A stretch of 64,000 nt of DNA from Eggerthellaceae bacterium. GTDB lineage: Bacteria; Actinomycetota; Coriobacteriia; Coriobacteriales; Eggerthellaceae. Location of the stretch: assembly GCA_009782615.1 (NCBI GenBank), contig WRIS01000001.1, forward strand, positions 461,712 to 525,711, given 5' to 3'. Positions 50,637 through 58,661 of this stretch are shown in pieces. Below the pieces are notes generated by a model, which saw only the letters and a program-made list of their open reading frames with translations, was not told the DNA's origin and made no database searches. A program made the translations under genes and the position numbers. The first letter of the stretch is position 1; every line of letters starts with the position of its first letter.

Positions 50637-52703
50637 CTACCATCTGCCGTAGTTGGTGGGAGCGCTTCCATACGTGAACATATACCAATTTCGCCCTGGA
50701 ATCTCGTGCGCCAAATCGGGGTCACACACGTAGGTTTGCCCATTCATGCGAATCTCAACCCATCCATGCGGAGCACGCCCGCCCGAAGCGCTGGGAACCC
50801 AGCCCGACACCACCTTCGCATCATAGCCCAACTGCTGCGCCAGACAACAAAAGAGCGCCGCGAAGCGATAGCAGTTGCCGCTTTTGTTTTGGAGCATGTC
50901 CTTGGCGAAAGGCACCGCCCAGTTCCCCGTCGGATACAACGAGCCGCTCCTATAGGGGAAGCCCACAACGTAGTTAAAACACGAACGAAGGTCGTTGCCG
51001 CGTGCAGCAACAATGCGGGCAAGCTGGTCGTCTAGCCACGCATCACCCGTGGTAAATTCTGTATAGGCGCGCGCCATTGACCCAGGAGCGGCAGCACTTT
51101 TAGCAACAATCACGATTTCAAACGCTTCAAGGGCACGCCCGAGTTTCCCCGTGCCCGCATTTGCGCCATTGCGAGCCCAGCCCATCCAGCCAAGACCTGC
51201 AACATGGGCGCGATAATACACATCGAAGTAGTTCGAAAGGTCGCCCGTAAGGCGAATACGGATAGCTTCTGTGCGCTTGCCCTGACCCTCGGTGCCAGCA
51301 AGTGCTCCATTTTTCTTCCAGCCTTGCCAGCCGGTGCCTTTTACGAATGCGTTGTATTCGATGCCACCCGAAATGTTGCTTAATACACTGAGCTTGAAAG
51401 CTTCCAGAGCACGACCTTGCCCCGTGGTTCCCACCACCCGCCGCCCACTGCCTTGAGAAAGCCAGCCTTTTGAGGCAACATGTCCTTGGGAAGTGTAGCT
51501 TAATTCCACCGAAGGATTGTCGGTGGAGCCGGGAGCCTTGCCGCCCTTGGCAACTAAGCGTACCTGCATGGCTTCCATGCGGCAAGAAAAGCCGGTGATG
51601 CCGGCTACCTCAGAATTCTTTGCCCAGCCAAGCCATCCTATGCTTGCGGAATGTACGCGATAGTAAACATCGTAGATTTCTGCAAGTTCACCCGTGAGGC
51701 GCACCTGCACCGCTTCCATCTGACGGGATTGTCCGGTAGTACCGGCAACAATGCCATTTGATTTCCAGCCTTGCCAACCAATACCTGAAACGTGAGCCCG
51801 GTATTCAATTGAACCGGAATAATCAGCGTTGGCTACTTGTAGGCACAGTGCCTCCATGCGATAGCCTCTACCTGTGGTGCCGGTGGTCTTGCCATCCGCT
51901 ACCCAGCCTTGCCAGCCTACGTTTTGTATGTGAGAACGCGCAACCAAGGCTTGGGGGGCTTTCTTGAAGGCAACATCAACGGCAGAGGTCGGCGCTGCTT
52001 TACCCTTTTCAATAAGACGTATTTCTATGGCTTCCATGCGATAGCCATATCCCGCACTTCCTGCAGGCTCATCGTTTTTCGCCCAGCCCAGCCAGCCAAA
52101 GCCTTGAACATGAACGCGATAATAGATATCGTAAGCTTCTTTCGCTTCCCCGGTAAGGCGAATGTTAATCGCTTCGGTGCGTAGCGCCTTGCCAGTAGTG
52201 CCGCTTGTTTTGCCATCTTTGGTGTAGTCAAGCCAGCCTTTGGCTTGAACATGAGTGCGATATTCTACCGAGCCTTTAAGCCCATCACCCTTAAGTTTGA
52301 TTTCGAGAGCCTCTATGGAACGAGATTTACCCGTAGTACCTGCAGATTTGCCGTCTTGTGTCCAGTTCTTCCAACCTTCCTTAGCAACATGTGCTCGATA
52401 CTCGACTGAATAACCTGCAGCCGTCGGGCTTATCTCGAGAGCACCTTCGTCACTTTCGTCATTGTGAAGACCCTCGTCATTGCGGGCGTCATCGTCATTG
52501 CGGACTTGATCCGCAATCTTTTCCCCTTCATCACCAACGACCTCGTCACCGCGAGCATCCTCGTCATTGCGAACACCCTCGTCATCACGGGCTTGTCCCG
52601 CAACCGCACCACCTTCATCCGCCCAAGCAGCCACTCCTGTCAAAGGCATCAACGAAAAACACAGAACGAAATTGACAACCGCCCTACCCAGCCGCATTTT
52701 CAT
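50637..52703 (-). CDS. Secreted ChW-repeat protein with transglutaminase-like C-terminus
   Basis: A 688-residue exported protein. After the signal peptide (VVNFVLCFSLMPLTGVAAWA) comes an Asp/Glu/Asn-rich linker of about 65 residues that contains a palindromic DNA element in frame (IADQVRND). Nine ChW repeats follow (pattern YRAHVxxxGWxxW, AGTTGxxRxxEAxxIRL), thought to bind or organise on the cell wall. Residues about 560-688 are a transglutaminase-like domain with the catalytic Cys in SGNCYRFAALFCCLA, His in APHGWVEIRMNG and Asp in VCDPDLAHE. Such domains can cross-link or cleave peptide bonds at the surface. AAGGGA lies before the ATG. The repeats are near-copies of those in the next two ChW genes, so the family grew by duplication with exchange of the C-terminal enzyme. 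Confidence 0.92.
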   Translation of the reverse strand: MKMRLGRAVVNFVLCFSLMPLTGVAAWADEGGAVAGQARDDEGVRNDEDARGDEVVGDEGEKIADQVRNDDDARNDEGLHNDESDEGALEISPTAAGYSVEYRAHVAKEGWKNWTQDGKSAGTTGKSRSIEALEIKLKGDGLKGSVEYRTHVQAKGWLDYTKDGKTSGTTGKALRTEAINIRLTGEAKEAYDIYYRVHVQGFGWLGWAKNDEPAGSAGYGYRMEAIEIRLIEKGKAAPTSAVDVAFKKAPQALVARSHIQNVGWQGWVADGKTTGTTGRGYRMEALCLQVANADYSGSIEYRAHVSGIGWQGWKSNGIVAGTTGQSRQMEAVQVRLTGELAEIYDVYYRVHSASIGWLGWAKNSEVAGITGFSCRMEAMQVRLVAKGGKAPGSTDNPSVELSYTSQGHVASKGWLSQGSGRRVVGTTGQGRALEAFKLSVLSNISGGIEYNAFVKGTGWQGWKKNGALAGTEGQGKRTEAIRIRLTGDLSNYFDVYYRAHVAGLGWMGWARNGANAGTGKLGRALEAFEIVIVAKSAAAPGSMARAYTEFTTGDAWLDDQLARIVAARGNDLRSCFNYVVGFPYRSGSLYPTGNWAVPFAKDMLQNKSGNCYRFAALFCCLAQQLGYDAKVVSGWVPSASGGRAPHGWVEIRMNGQTYVCDPDLAHEIPGRNWYMFTYGSAPTNYGRW
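52497..52517. repeat. Palindromic repeat inside a coding sequence (ChW-transglutaminase gene)
   Basis: Perfect arms ATTGCGGA and TCCGCAAT with a five-base loop encode Ile-Ala-Asp-Gln-Val-Arg-Asn. The same element with GGG/CCC arms is intergenic at 55279-55299. Confidence 0.8.
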
Positions 52704-52794
52704 AATGTTCCCTTCCTCAAGTCCTTGTTAGCGCGGTTTCGCCTATCTTATGTCAGTGTAGTTTCGCCCGCACTCACTATGCCAAACCTCGTTC

Positions 52795-54900
52795 CTAATA
52801 CGACACAACCGTTGTTCGCGAGGGTATGTTGTCATATATCCATTTCGCATTGTTGATATCAAGACGCACGCAACCATGCGATGCCGGAACCCCCATTACG
52901 CCTTCCATGATGGTTCGCGTACCAGGATAGTAAAGCACCGAATGGAACAGGTAATCGCCATAAAACTGCGTCCAATAATAACAAGAAAAGCCTGATCCGA
53001 ACACATATCCCCTGCTCCCAATTGAGTAAAGCCCTTTTACCGTGGGGGTCGCTCTTGCCCCAGGAGAACACAGCCACATGTATTTATTCGTCCAGTTGCC
53101 CTTCGACCCATAGTAAACGCCAACCAAACAATTGCTGCTATCAATGGCTATCAGCCAATTTGTCGGACTCGAAATGTTGGCAACTCTGTTGTTCATTGCC
53201 GCATGAGTAGGCGGAATGGGTGATTTGTTGGTATACGCATGACTCGTTGACCCAGGTGCAGGCGCTCCTTTAACAACAACCGCTATCTCGAAGGCTTCGA
53301 GCGCATATCCCACGGTATAGGTGCCTGCATTTGCTCCACTTCTTGCCCAACCAAGCCAACCCCAATTCGTCGAATGCGCACGGTAGCACACCTCAAAATA
53401 GTTCGCTAAATCGCCCGTAAGACGGATGCGGATAGCTTCTATGCGCCTGCTTTGCCCTTCGGTGCCTACAATCGCCCCATCATGCTTCCAGCCTTGCCAG
53501 CCAATGCCTTTGACGAATGCGTTGTATTCAATGCCACCGGAAAGGCTGCCCGAAACACTGAGCTTAAAGGCTTCAAGAGCGCGACCTTGCCCCGTGGTTC
53601 CCACTACGCGCCGTCCGCTGCCCTGAGAAAGCCAGCCTTTTCCGGAAGAATGACCTTGTGAAGTATAGGCTAACTCTAGGGTGTGATTATCGGTGGAACC
53701 GGGAGCCTTGCCGCCCTTATCAACTAAGCGTACCTGCATGGCTTCCATGCGACAAGAAACACCCGTGATGCCGGCTACCTCGCCGTTTTTCGCCCATCCA
53801 AGCCATCCTGTGTTTGCAGAATGTGCGCGATAATAAACATCATAGATTTCTGCAAGTTCACCGGTCAGGCGCACCTGCACAGCTTCTACCTGGCGGGCTT
53901 GTCCCGTGGTTCCTGCTATGCCACCGTTTGCTTTCCAGCCTTGCCAGCCGACACTAGAAACGTGGGCACGATATTCAATAGAGCCAGAATAGTCAGTATT
54001 GGCAACTTGGAGGCACAGCGCCTCCATACGATACCCCCTACCGATAGTGCCCGTAGTCTTGCCCTCGGTTACCCAGCCTTGCCAACCCACATTTTGCACG
54101 TGAGAACGCGCTATGAGGGATTGATCCGGCTTCTTGAAAGCCGTGGCAACGGTTGAGGTCGGTTCTGCTTTCCCTTTTTCAACAAGACGTATCTCTAGAG
54201 CTTCCATGCGATAGCTATACCCTGAACTTCCAGCACGCTCACCGTTTTTCGCCCAGCCAAGCCAGCCAAAGCCTTGAACGTGTACGCGGTAATAGATGTC
54301 GTAGGCTTGTTCCACTTCCCCGGTGAGGCGAATGTTTATCGCTTCGGTGCGCAGACCCCTGCCCGTAGTCCCGCTTGTTTTGCCGTTGTTGGTATAGCTT
54401 GGTTCCCAGCCTTTGCTTTGAACGTGGGTGCGATATTCTACCGAACCTTTAAGGCCTGAACCTTTGAGTTTGATTTCGAGAGCCTCTATAGAACGGGATT
54501 TACCCGTAGTGCCTGCAAGTTTGCCGTCGGCAACCCAACTCTTCCAACCTTCCTTAGCAACATGTGCTCGATATTCGACTGAATACCCCGCTGCCGTCGG
54601 GCTTACCTCAATAGCGTCTGAGTTGGCTGCTTCGTCACTTTCGTCACCGAGAGCGTCTTCATTACTTTCGTCATTGCGGGCGTCCTCGCCTTCATCGCCA
54701 ACGACCTCGTCACCGCGAGCATCCTCGTCATTGCGGACTTGATCCGCAATCTCTTCCCCTTCATTGCCAACGACATCGTCATTGCGGACTTGGTCCGCAA
54801 TCTTTCCATCTTCATCCGCCCAAGCAGTCACCCCTACCAAAGGTATCAGCGAAAGACACAAAACTAAACTGAAAACCACCCTACCCAATTTTGAAAACAT
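52795..54900 (-). CDS. Secreted ChW-repeat protein with L,D-transpeptidase (YkuD) C-terminus
   Basis: A 701-residue exported protein with a signal peptide (VVFSLVLCLSLIPLVGVTAWA), an acidic Asp/Glu/Asn linker of about 75 residues containing two in-frame palindromic elements, nine ChW repeats, and an L,D-transpeptidase domain at about 575-701. The catalytic motif is ASHGCVRLDINNA, with the nucleophile Cys, and an upstream His in YLFHSVLYY. YkuD enzymes make 3-3 cross-links or attach proteins to peptidoglycan. ATG at 54900 is preferred over the TTG at 54924 by the position of the signal peptide; the ribosome site is poor. The nine repeats align one to one with those of the transglutaminase-type gene downstream. 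Confidence 0.92.
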   Translation of the reverse strand: MFSKLGRVVFSLVLCLSLIPLVGVTAWADEDGKIADQVRNDDVVGNEGEEIADQVRNDEDARGDEVVGDEGEDARNDESNEDALGDESDEAANSDAIEVSPTAAGYSVEYRAHVAKEGWKSWVADGKLAGTTGKSRSIEALEIKLKGSGLKGSVEYRTHVQSKGWEPSYTNNGKTSGTTGRGLRTEAINIRLTGEVEQAYDIYYRVHVQGFGWLGWAKNGERAGSSGYSYRMEALEIRLVEKGKAEPTSTVATAFKKPDQSLIARSHVQNVGWQGWVTEGKTTGTIGRGYRMEALCLQVANTDYSGSIEYRAHVSSVGWQGWKANGGIAGTTGQARQVEAVQVRLTGELAEIYDVYYRAHSANTGWLGWAKNGEVAGITGVSCRMEAMQVRLVDKGGKAPGSTDNHTLELAYTSQGHSSGKGWLSQGSGRRVVGTTGQGRALEAFKLSVSGSLSGGIEYNAFVKGIGWQGWKHDGAIVGTEGQSRRIEAIRIRLTGDLANYFEVCYRAHSTNWGWLGWARSGANAGTYTVGYALEAFEIAVVVKGAPAPGSTSHAYTNKSPIPPTHAAMNNRVANISSPTNWLIAIDSSNCLVGVYYGSKGNWTNKYMWLCSPGARATPTVKGLYSIGSRGYVFGSGFSCYYWTQFYGDYLFHSVLYYPGTRTIMEGVMGVPASHGCVRLDINNAKWIYDNIPSRTTVVSY
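54730..54750. repeat. Palindromic repeat inside the ChW-L,D-transpeptidase gene, copy 1
   Basis: Arms ATTGCGGA/TCCGCAAT with loop CTTGA, in frame in the acidic linker. Confidence 0.8.
54781..54801. repeat. Palindromic repeat inside the ChW-L,D-transpeptidase gene, copy 2
   Basis: Arms ATTGCGGA/TCCGCAAT with loop CTTGG, 30 bases from copy 1 and in the same frame. Confidence 0.8.
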
Positions 54901-55188
54901 AAGCCACCGACCTGCCCTTTTCAATCACGCAAAACCCTTCCATTAGTTTTCGTATTCTAACATAATTCTCACCAAGACAAGCCTTCGTCATCGTGAACGT
55001 TTTCATCCTTGCGACACCCGCAACAAACGCCGCCCCCGCCATCATTTCGCATTCCCGCCACTGCGGGGAATAAGCGCCGCACCAACCAACACGTGGTCGA
55101 AACCATTCAGGCGGCGGGTTCAGGCTCTCCCTTTGCCGCAGACAAGGACGCGTACCACCGCCCGCAACATCGCGGGGAAACACCACCC

Positions 55189-55269
55189 CGTCGTCATTGC
55201 GAGGAGTGAGCGCAGCGAATGACGCGGCAACCTAGTCGTTGAGTTGCAGGTTGTCGCAGGTCATTACGC
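55189..55269 (+). repeat. 80-base dispersed repeat, copy A
   Basis: Contains TCATTGCGAGGAGTGAGCGC and TAGTCGTTGAGTTGCAGG. Nearly identical (two or three differences) to 58488-58568; a diverged inverted copy lies at about 62377-62423. Confidence 0.88.
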
Positions 55270-55278
55270 ATTTCGGTC

Positions 55279-55299
55279 ATTGCGGGCTTGACCCGCAAT
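55279..55299. repeat. Intergenic palindromic repeat (reference copy)
   Basis: Arms ATTGCGGG and CCCGCAAT with loop CTTGA. The three genic copies carry a matched change on both arms (GGA/TCC), so the hairpin is kept. Confidence 0.85.
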
Positions 55300-55315
55300 C
55301 TTAGCCGCACGCAAT

Positions 55316-55348
55316 CGTGGGGGCCCGCCTTGTCAGCAGGCACCCACG
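55316..55348 (-). terminator. GC-rich hairpin after the 55.4 kb ChW gene
   Basis: CGTGGG and CCCACG pair around a GC-rich centre eleven bases after the stop codon. No U run follows, so it may be a Rho-independent-like block or only a stabilising hairpin. A related hairpin follows the paralogue at 58596-58627. Confidence 0.35.
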
Positions 55349-55358
55349 CCGACAGCTT

Positions 55359-58313
55359 TTACTTCTTCTTCTGGTAGAAATAGTTGCTGTTAAGTCCGGG
55401 TGCTACTTCTCCTTTGTAGACAATGACTATCTGCATAGCTTCCATGCGATACCCATACCCTGCACTACCGCAAGACTGACCATTTTTCGCCCAACCTGTC
55501 CAGCCTTTGTTTTGGATGTGGGTACGATAGTAGATATCGCAGTTTTTTCCCATGTCTCCGGTGAGCGATATCCGCAATGCTTCCAAGCGAAGCCCTCGCC
55601 CACTGGTTCCCGATTTACCCCCATCGGTCTTTGCTGCTTGCCAACCAATACTTTGGATGTGAGTTTCGTATTTGATAGAGCCCGAATAAGGGGCGTTCTT
55701 GAGTTTCAGGGTCATGGCTTCTAAGCGAAGTCCTTTGCCCGAAGTACCTAAAATGGTCGAATTCGTAGCAGAAGAATAACTCTTATCTCCCACACTTTGA
55801 ATATGTACCGTTGCCGAATACCCAAGAGTTGTACCAGCGGCAGGTTTGGGGTCAATCATGCGAGGAGTACCCGCAGCCGTGGTAACGTTTTTATAGGCGT
55901 TTGCTGGAGCAGCGGCGTTTTTAGCAACTAATACTACTTGTAAGGCTTCAAGGCGAAAACCGTGTCCTGCCGTTCCTGCCGGCTCACCGTTTTTCGCCCA
56001 TCCCATCCAGCCGACGTTTTGGGCATGAACACGGTAATAGATATCGTAGTGCTTAGCCAAGTCTCCCGTTAAGGTCATGGTCATAGCTTCTAAGCGAAGC
56101 GCCCGCCCTTCCGTACCGGAAAGCGTTCCTTTTGCTTGAGTGGCTGAGGTACCGGTGGTCGTAACCGCAGCTGCCTTTTGCCAACCAATACTTTGTATGT
56201 GGGTTGAATAACTAATGCCTCCCGCATAGCCAGTTGTGTTGGTGAGGTTGACTTTGAGTCCCTCCAAACGAAGAGACCGCCCACTAGTACCCGAAACTGC
56301 GCCATCTTTAGCCGCTGCTTGCCAGCCAACACTTTGTACATGGGTGGAATAGGCAACTGATACCGTACCTCGAGCAATTTTGATGGAAAGTTCCTTAGTA
56401 ACGCTTCCGCCCGCATTCGTTGCTTTTACCGTAAAGGTTGAAGTACCTGCAGCCGTAGGCGTTCCTGAAATGGTGCCATCAGTTGCCAGCTTGAGTCCCT
56501 TAGGCAGCGACCCACTTGAAAGTGTCCAGGTAATGGGAGCGGTTCCTGTCGCAGCTAACTTCTGACTATACGCTTTAGCAATCGTGCCCCCTGCAAGAGA
56601 GGTTGTCGTAATAGCGGGCTTTGTTGCCGTGGTGGTGCTCGCAGCAACCACCTTGATAGAAAGCTGCTTGGTAACGCTGCCCGCTGAATTTGCTGCCTTG
56701 ACGGTAAAGGTTGCCGTACCTGCCGCAGTCGGAGTACCCGAAATGGTTCCGTTGCTGGCAAGGGTCAAACCCTTGGGCAGAGCTCCCGAAGAAAGTGTCC
56801 ATGTGATAGTTGCATCCCCCGTTGCCGCTAACTTTTGACTGTAAGACTTCCCAACCGTAGCATCTGCCAGAGAGCTAGTCGTAATAGCTGGTTTTACTGG
56901 AGCAGCAACAATCTTGATGGAGAGTTGTTTAGTAACACTCCCTGCCGAGTTCGCCGCTTTCACCGTAAAAGTAACCGTTCCCGCAGTAGTGGGTTTTCCT
57001 GAGATAGTGCCATCAGGCTTAAGCTCAAGTCCCTTGGGCAGAGCCCCCGTTGAGACCGTCCACGTGATGGGCGTGGTGCCTGATGCTGCTAACTTTTGAC
57101 TGTAACTCACACCAACCGTACCCCCTGCAAGAGAGGTAGTCGTAATAGCAGGAGCTACGGGCGCAGATGAAGTCTTTTGCGGCAATACTATCCCATAATG
57201 ACCGTATTGAGCAAGCCAAGCCGTTAGCTTACTCGTATCGGTAATGAGGTTGTCGCCGCAATTAAGATACGCTAGGTTTACGTTTTTGCTTACATCAAGA
57301 ATGGTGAGTTGGTTGGATGAGCAATTAAGATACGCTAGGTTTACGTTTTTGCTTACATCAAGAGATTTGAGTTGGTTGTCGTCGCAATAAAGCTCCTCTA
57401 GGTTTACGTTTTTGCTTACATCAAGAATGGTGAGTTGGTTGGATGAGCAATTAAGATACGCTAGGTTTACGTTTTTGCTCACGTCAAGAGATTTGAGTTG
57501 GTTGTCGTCGCAAAAAAGATACGCTAGGTTTACGTTTTTGCTCACGTCAAGAGTGGCAAGCTGGTTGAATTGGCACCCAAGAGCCCTTAGTTTTACATTT
57601 TTGCTCACGTCAAGAGATTTGAGTTGGTTGCCGTCGCAAGGAAGCTCCTCTAGGTTTACGTTTTTGCTTACATCAAGAGTGGCAAGCTGGTTGAATTGGC
57701 ACCCAAGACCCCTTAGTTTTACATTTTTGCTCACGTCAAGAGATTTGAGTTGGTTGTCGCCGCAATAAAGCTCCTCTAGGTTTACGTTTTTGCTTACATC
57801 AAGAATGGTGAGTTGGTAACCAGGACAAGCAAGCTTCTTTAGGGCAACACATCTGCTTACGTCAAGTCCTTCCAGTTCATGCGTGTTAAAGGTTGGGGCG
57901 TAAAGAGAAATATCAACAACACTTTTCCCGCCGAGCGTTGCGGGAACAACAACATTTTTCAGACCCCAATCCGTGAGCCCATAGACATACGCTCCATAGC
58001 CGCTTGAGCCATCAGATACCGAAAACACAAAATCACTTTCGGGGTTTGCTGCAGCAAGGCTGATGGCGGGCTCTGCCTCAGACAAGAGAATATCGTCATT
58101 AGTGCCTTCAAGAAGCTTTATCTCTGCTTCTATATCAGTATTTTCGGAATTAAGAGAAGGATTGCCTTCAGATGGGTTGTCGCCAGATAGTTCGTCGGCA
58201 AAAACGCTTAAAGGGAGTAGCGGAACAAGGAGTAGTGCGAGGGTAAAACTTACCAAAACCTTTAAAAGCTTCTCAGTGAGCCCCCCCCCCTGAAATATGC
58301 TTGCACGCTTCAC
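55359..58313 (-). CDS. Phase-variable secreted protein: leucine-rich repeats, He_PIG domains and ChW repeats
   Basis: A 984-residue exported protein. GTG at 58313 is chosen for GAGGTGG five bases upstream, a site shared with the 58.7 kb paralogue. Codons 8-11 contain a G10 tract, followed by the signal peptide core VLVSFTLALLLVPLLPLSVFA. Then come ten 21-residue leucine-rich units (LDVSKNVNLxxLxCxxNQL, about 57240-57875), three He_PIG Ig-like domains (ITTTSLAGGTVGVSYSQKL, LPKGLxLxxDGTISGxPTAAGT) and six ChW repeats to the C-terminus. The layout is that of an adhesin bound to the wall through ChW units. The current tract length is in frame: loss of one G gives TAA and gain of one gives TGA within a few codons. 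Its last 550 residues are almost the same as in the next gene. Confidence 0.9.
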   Translation of the reverse strand: MKRASIFQGGGLTEKLLKVLVSFTLALLLVPLLPLSVFADELSGDNPSEGNPSLNSENTDIEAEIKLLEGTNDDILLSEAEPAISLAAANPESDFVFSVSDGSSGYGAYVYGLTDWGLKNVVVPATLGGKSVVDISLYAPTFNTHELEGLDVSRCVALKKLACPGYQLTILDVSKNVNLEELYCGDNQLKSLDVSKNVKLRGLGCQFNQLATLDVSKNVNLEELPCDGNQLKSLDVSKNVKLRALGCQFNQLATLDVSKNVNLAYLFCDDNQLKSLDVSKNVNLAYLNCSSNQLTILDVSKNVNLEELYCDDNQLKSLDVSKNVNLAYLNCSSNQLTILDVSKNVNLAYLNCGDNLITDTSKLTAWLAQYGHYGIVLPQKTSSAPVAPAITTTSLAGGTVGVSYSQKLAASGTTPITWTVSTGALPKGLELKPDGTISGKPTTAGTVTFTVKAANSAGSVTKQLSIKIVAAPVKPAITTSSLADATVGKSYSQKLAATGDATITWTLSSGALPKGLTLASNGTISGTPTAAGTATFTVKAANSAGSVTKQLSIKVVAASTTTATKPAITTTSLAGGTIAKAYSQKLAATGTAPITWTLSSGSLPKGLKLATDGTISGTPTAAGTSTFTVKATNAGGSVTKELSIKIARGTVSVAYSTHVQSVGWQAAAKDGAVSGTSGRSLRLEGLKVNLTNTTGYAGGISYSTHIQSIGWQKAAAVTTTGTSATQAKGTLSGTEGRALRLEAMTMTLTGDLAKHYDIYYRVHAQNVGWMGWAKNGEPAGTAGHGFRLEALQVVLVAKNAAAPANAYKNVTTAAGTPRMIDPKPAAGTTLGYSATVHIQSVGDKSYSSATNSTILGTSGKGLRLEAMTLKLKNAPYSGSIKYETHIQSIGWQAAKTDGGKSGTSGRGLRLEALRISLTGDMGKNCDIYYRTHIQNKGWTGWAKNGQSCGSAGYGYRMEAMQIVIVYKGEVAPGLNSNYFYQKKK
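57240..57875 (-). repeat. Ten tandem 63-base leucine-rich repeat units
   Basis: Units of 63 bases encode LDVSKNVxLxxLxCxxNQLxx. Several are identical at DNA level, and two types ending in LKS or LAT/LTI alternate, a sign of recent unequal exchange. Not a CRISPR: there are no spacers and the frame is open. Confidence 0.9.
58281..58290 (-). repeat. G10 homopolymer tract at the start of a surface protein gene
   Basis: CAG GGG GGG GGG in frame, eight codons after GTG 58313 and ahead of the signal peptide. Both one-base length changes lead to a stop codon within ten codons. Confidence 0.92.
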
Positions 58314-58440
58314 GCCTACCACCTCGTTTCCCCCTTGCGGGATCATGGTTGCGGGCATGCCTCGCTTACCTGCAACCGTCTCGTATTTGTAGACATCTTA
58401 GTTGAAAAGTGGCGTGGTGTAAACAAAAAGGCTCGATTTT
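58314..58440 (-). promoter_or_regulatory. Upstream element 1, conserved in the paralogous gene
   Basis: About 125 bases align with 62124-62240. Shared blocks include TTTGTTTAC, TTTCAACTAA, AGGTAAG and a CCC-GCAA-GGG hairpin before the ribosome site. An 8-base palindrome GGCATGCC (58354-58361) lies inside GGTTGC/GCAACC arms. The -10-like site is CATGAT here. Confidence 0.6.
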
Positions 58441-58487
58441 CCGTCGTTGTGCGAGTTTTCCGTCATTATACGGAGACATACGACCCT

Positions 58488-58568
58488 CGTCGTCATTGCG
58501 AGGAGTGAGCGCAGCGAACGACGCGGCAACCTAGTCGTTGAGTTGCAGGTTGTCGCAGGTCATTGCGC
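58488..58568 (+). repeat. 80-base dispersed repeat, copy B
   Basis: Same orientation as copy A, and likewise placed just after the 3' end region of a large ChW gene's intergenic gap. It has no reading frame or ribosome site of its own. Confidence 0.88.
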
Positions 58569-58595
58569 ATTTTCGCCCCTGCTGGCTACATAAAG

Positions 58596-58627
58596 CGTGG
58601 GTGCCCACCTTGCGGCAGACACCCACG
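58596..58627 (-). terminator. Hairpin after the 58.7 kb ChW gene
   Basis: CGTGGGTG and CACCCACG arms lie 34 bases after the stop codon, next to two direct copies of CAGACACCCACGAGA. No U run follows. Confidence 0.35.
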
Positions 58628-58661
58628 AGATGTGCAGACACCCACGAGAAGAGAACTACTA

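Larger units (their letters stand above)
54901..55358. other. Gene-free interval with dispersed repeats
   Basis: About 450 bases separate two ChW genes. It holds one copy of an 80-base dispersed repeat (55189-55269), one palindromic element (55279-55299), and a GC-rich hairpin (55316-55348) just after the stop of the 55.4 kb gene. No open frame with a ribosome site was found. Confidence 0.7.

Noticed and set aside
57240..57875. Regular 63-base repeats that could look like a CRISPR array
   Set aside because: The repeats are contiguous, have no unique spacers, and are in frame as leucine-rich units.
58314..58440. c-di-GMP or c-di-AMP riboswitch upstream of the ChW adhesins
   Set aside because: The conserved cores of these riboswitch classes are not found; only a paired palindrome and a small GNRA hairpin can be supported.
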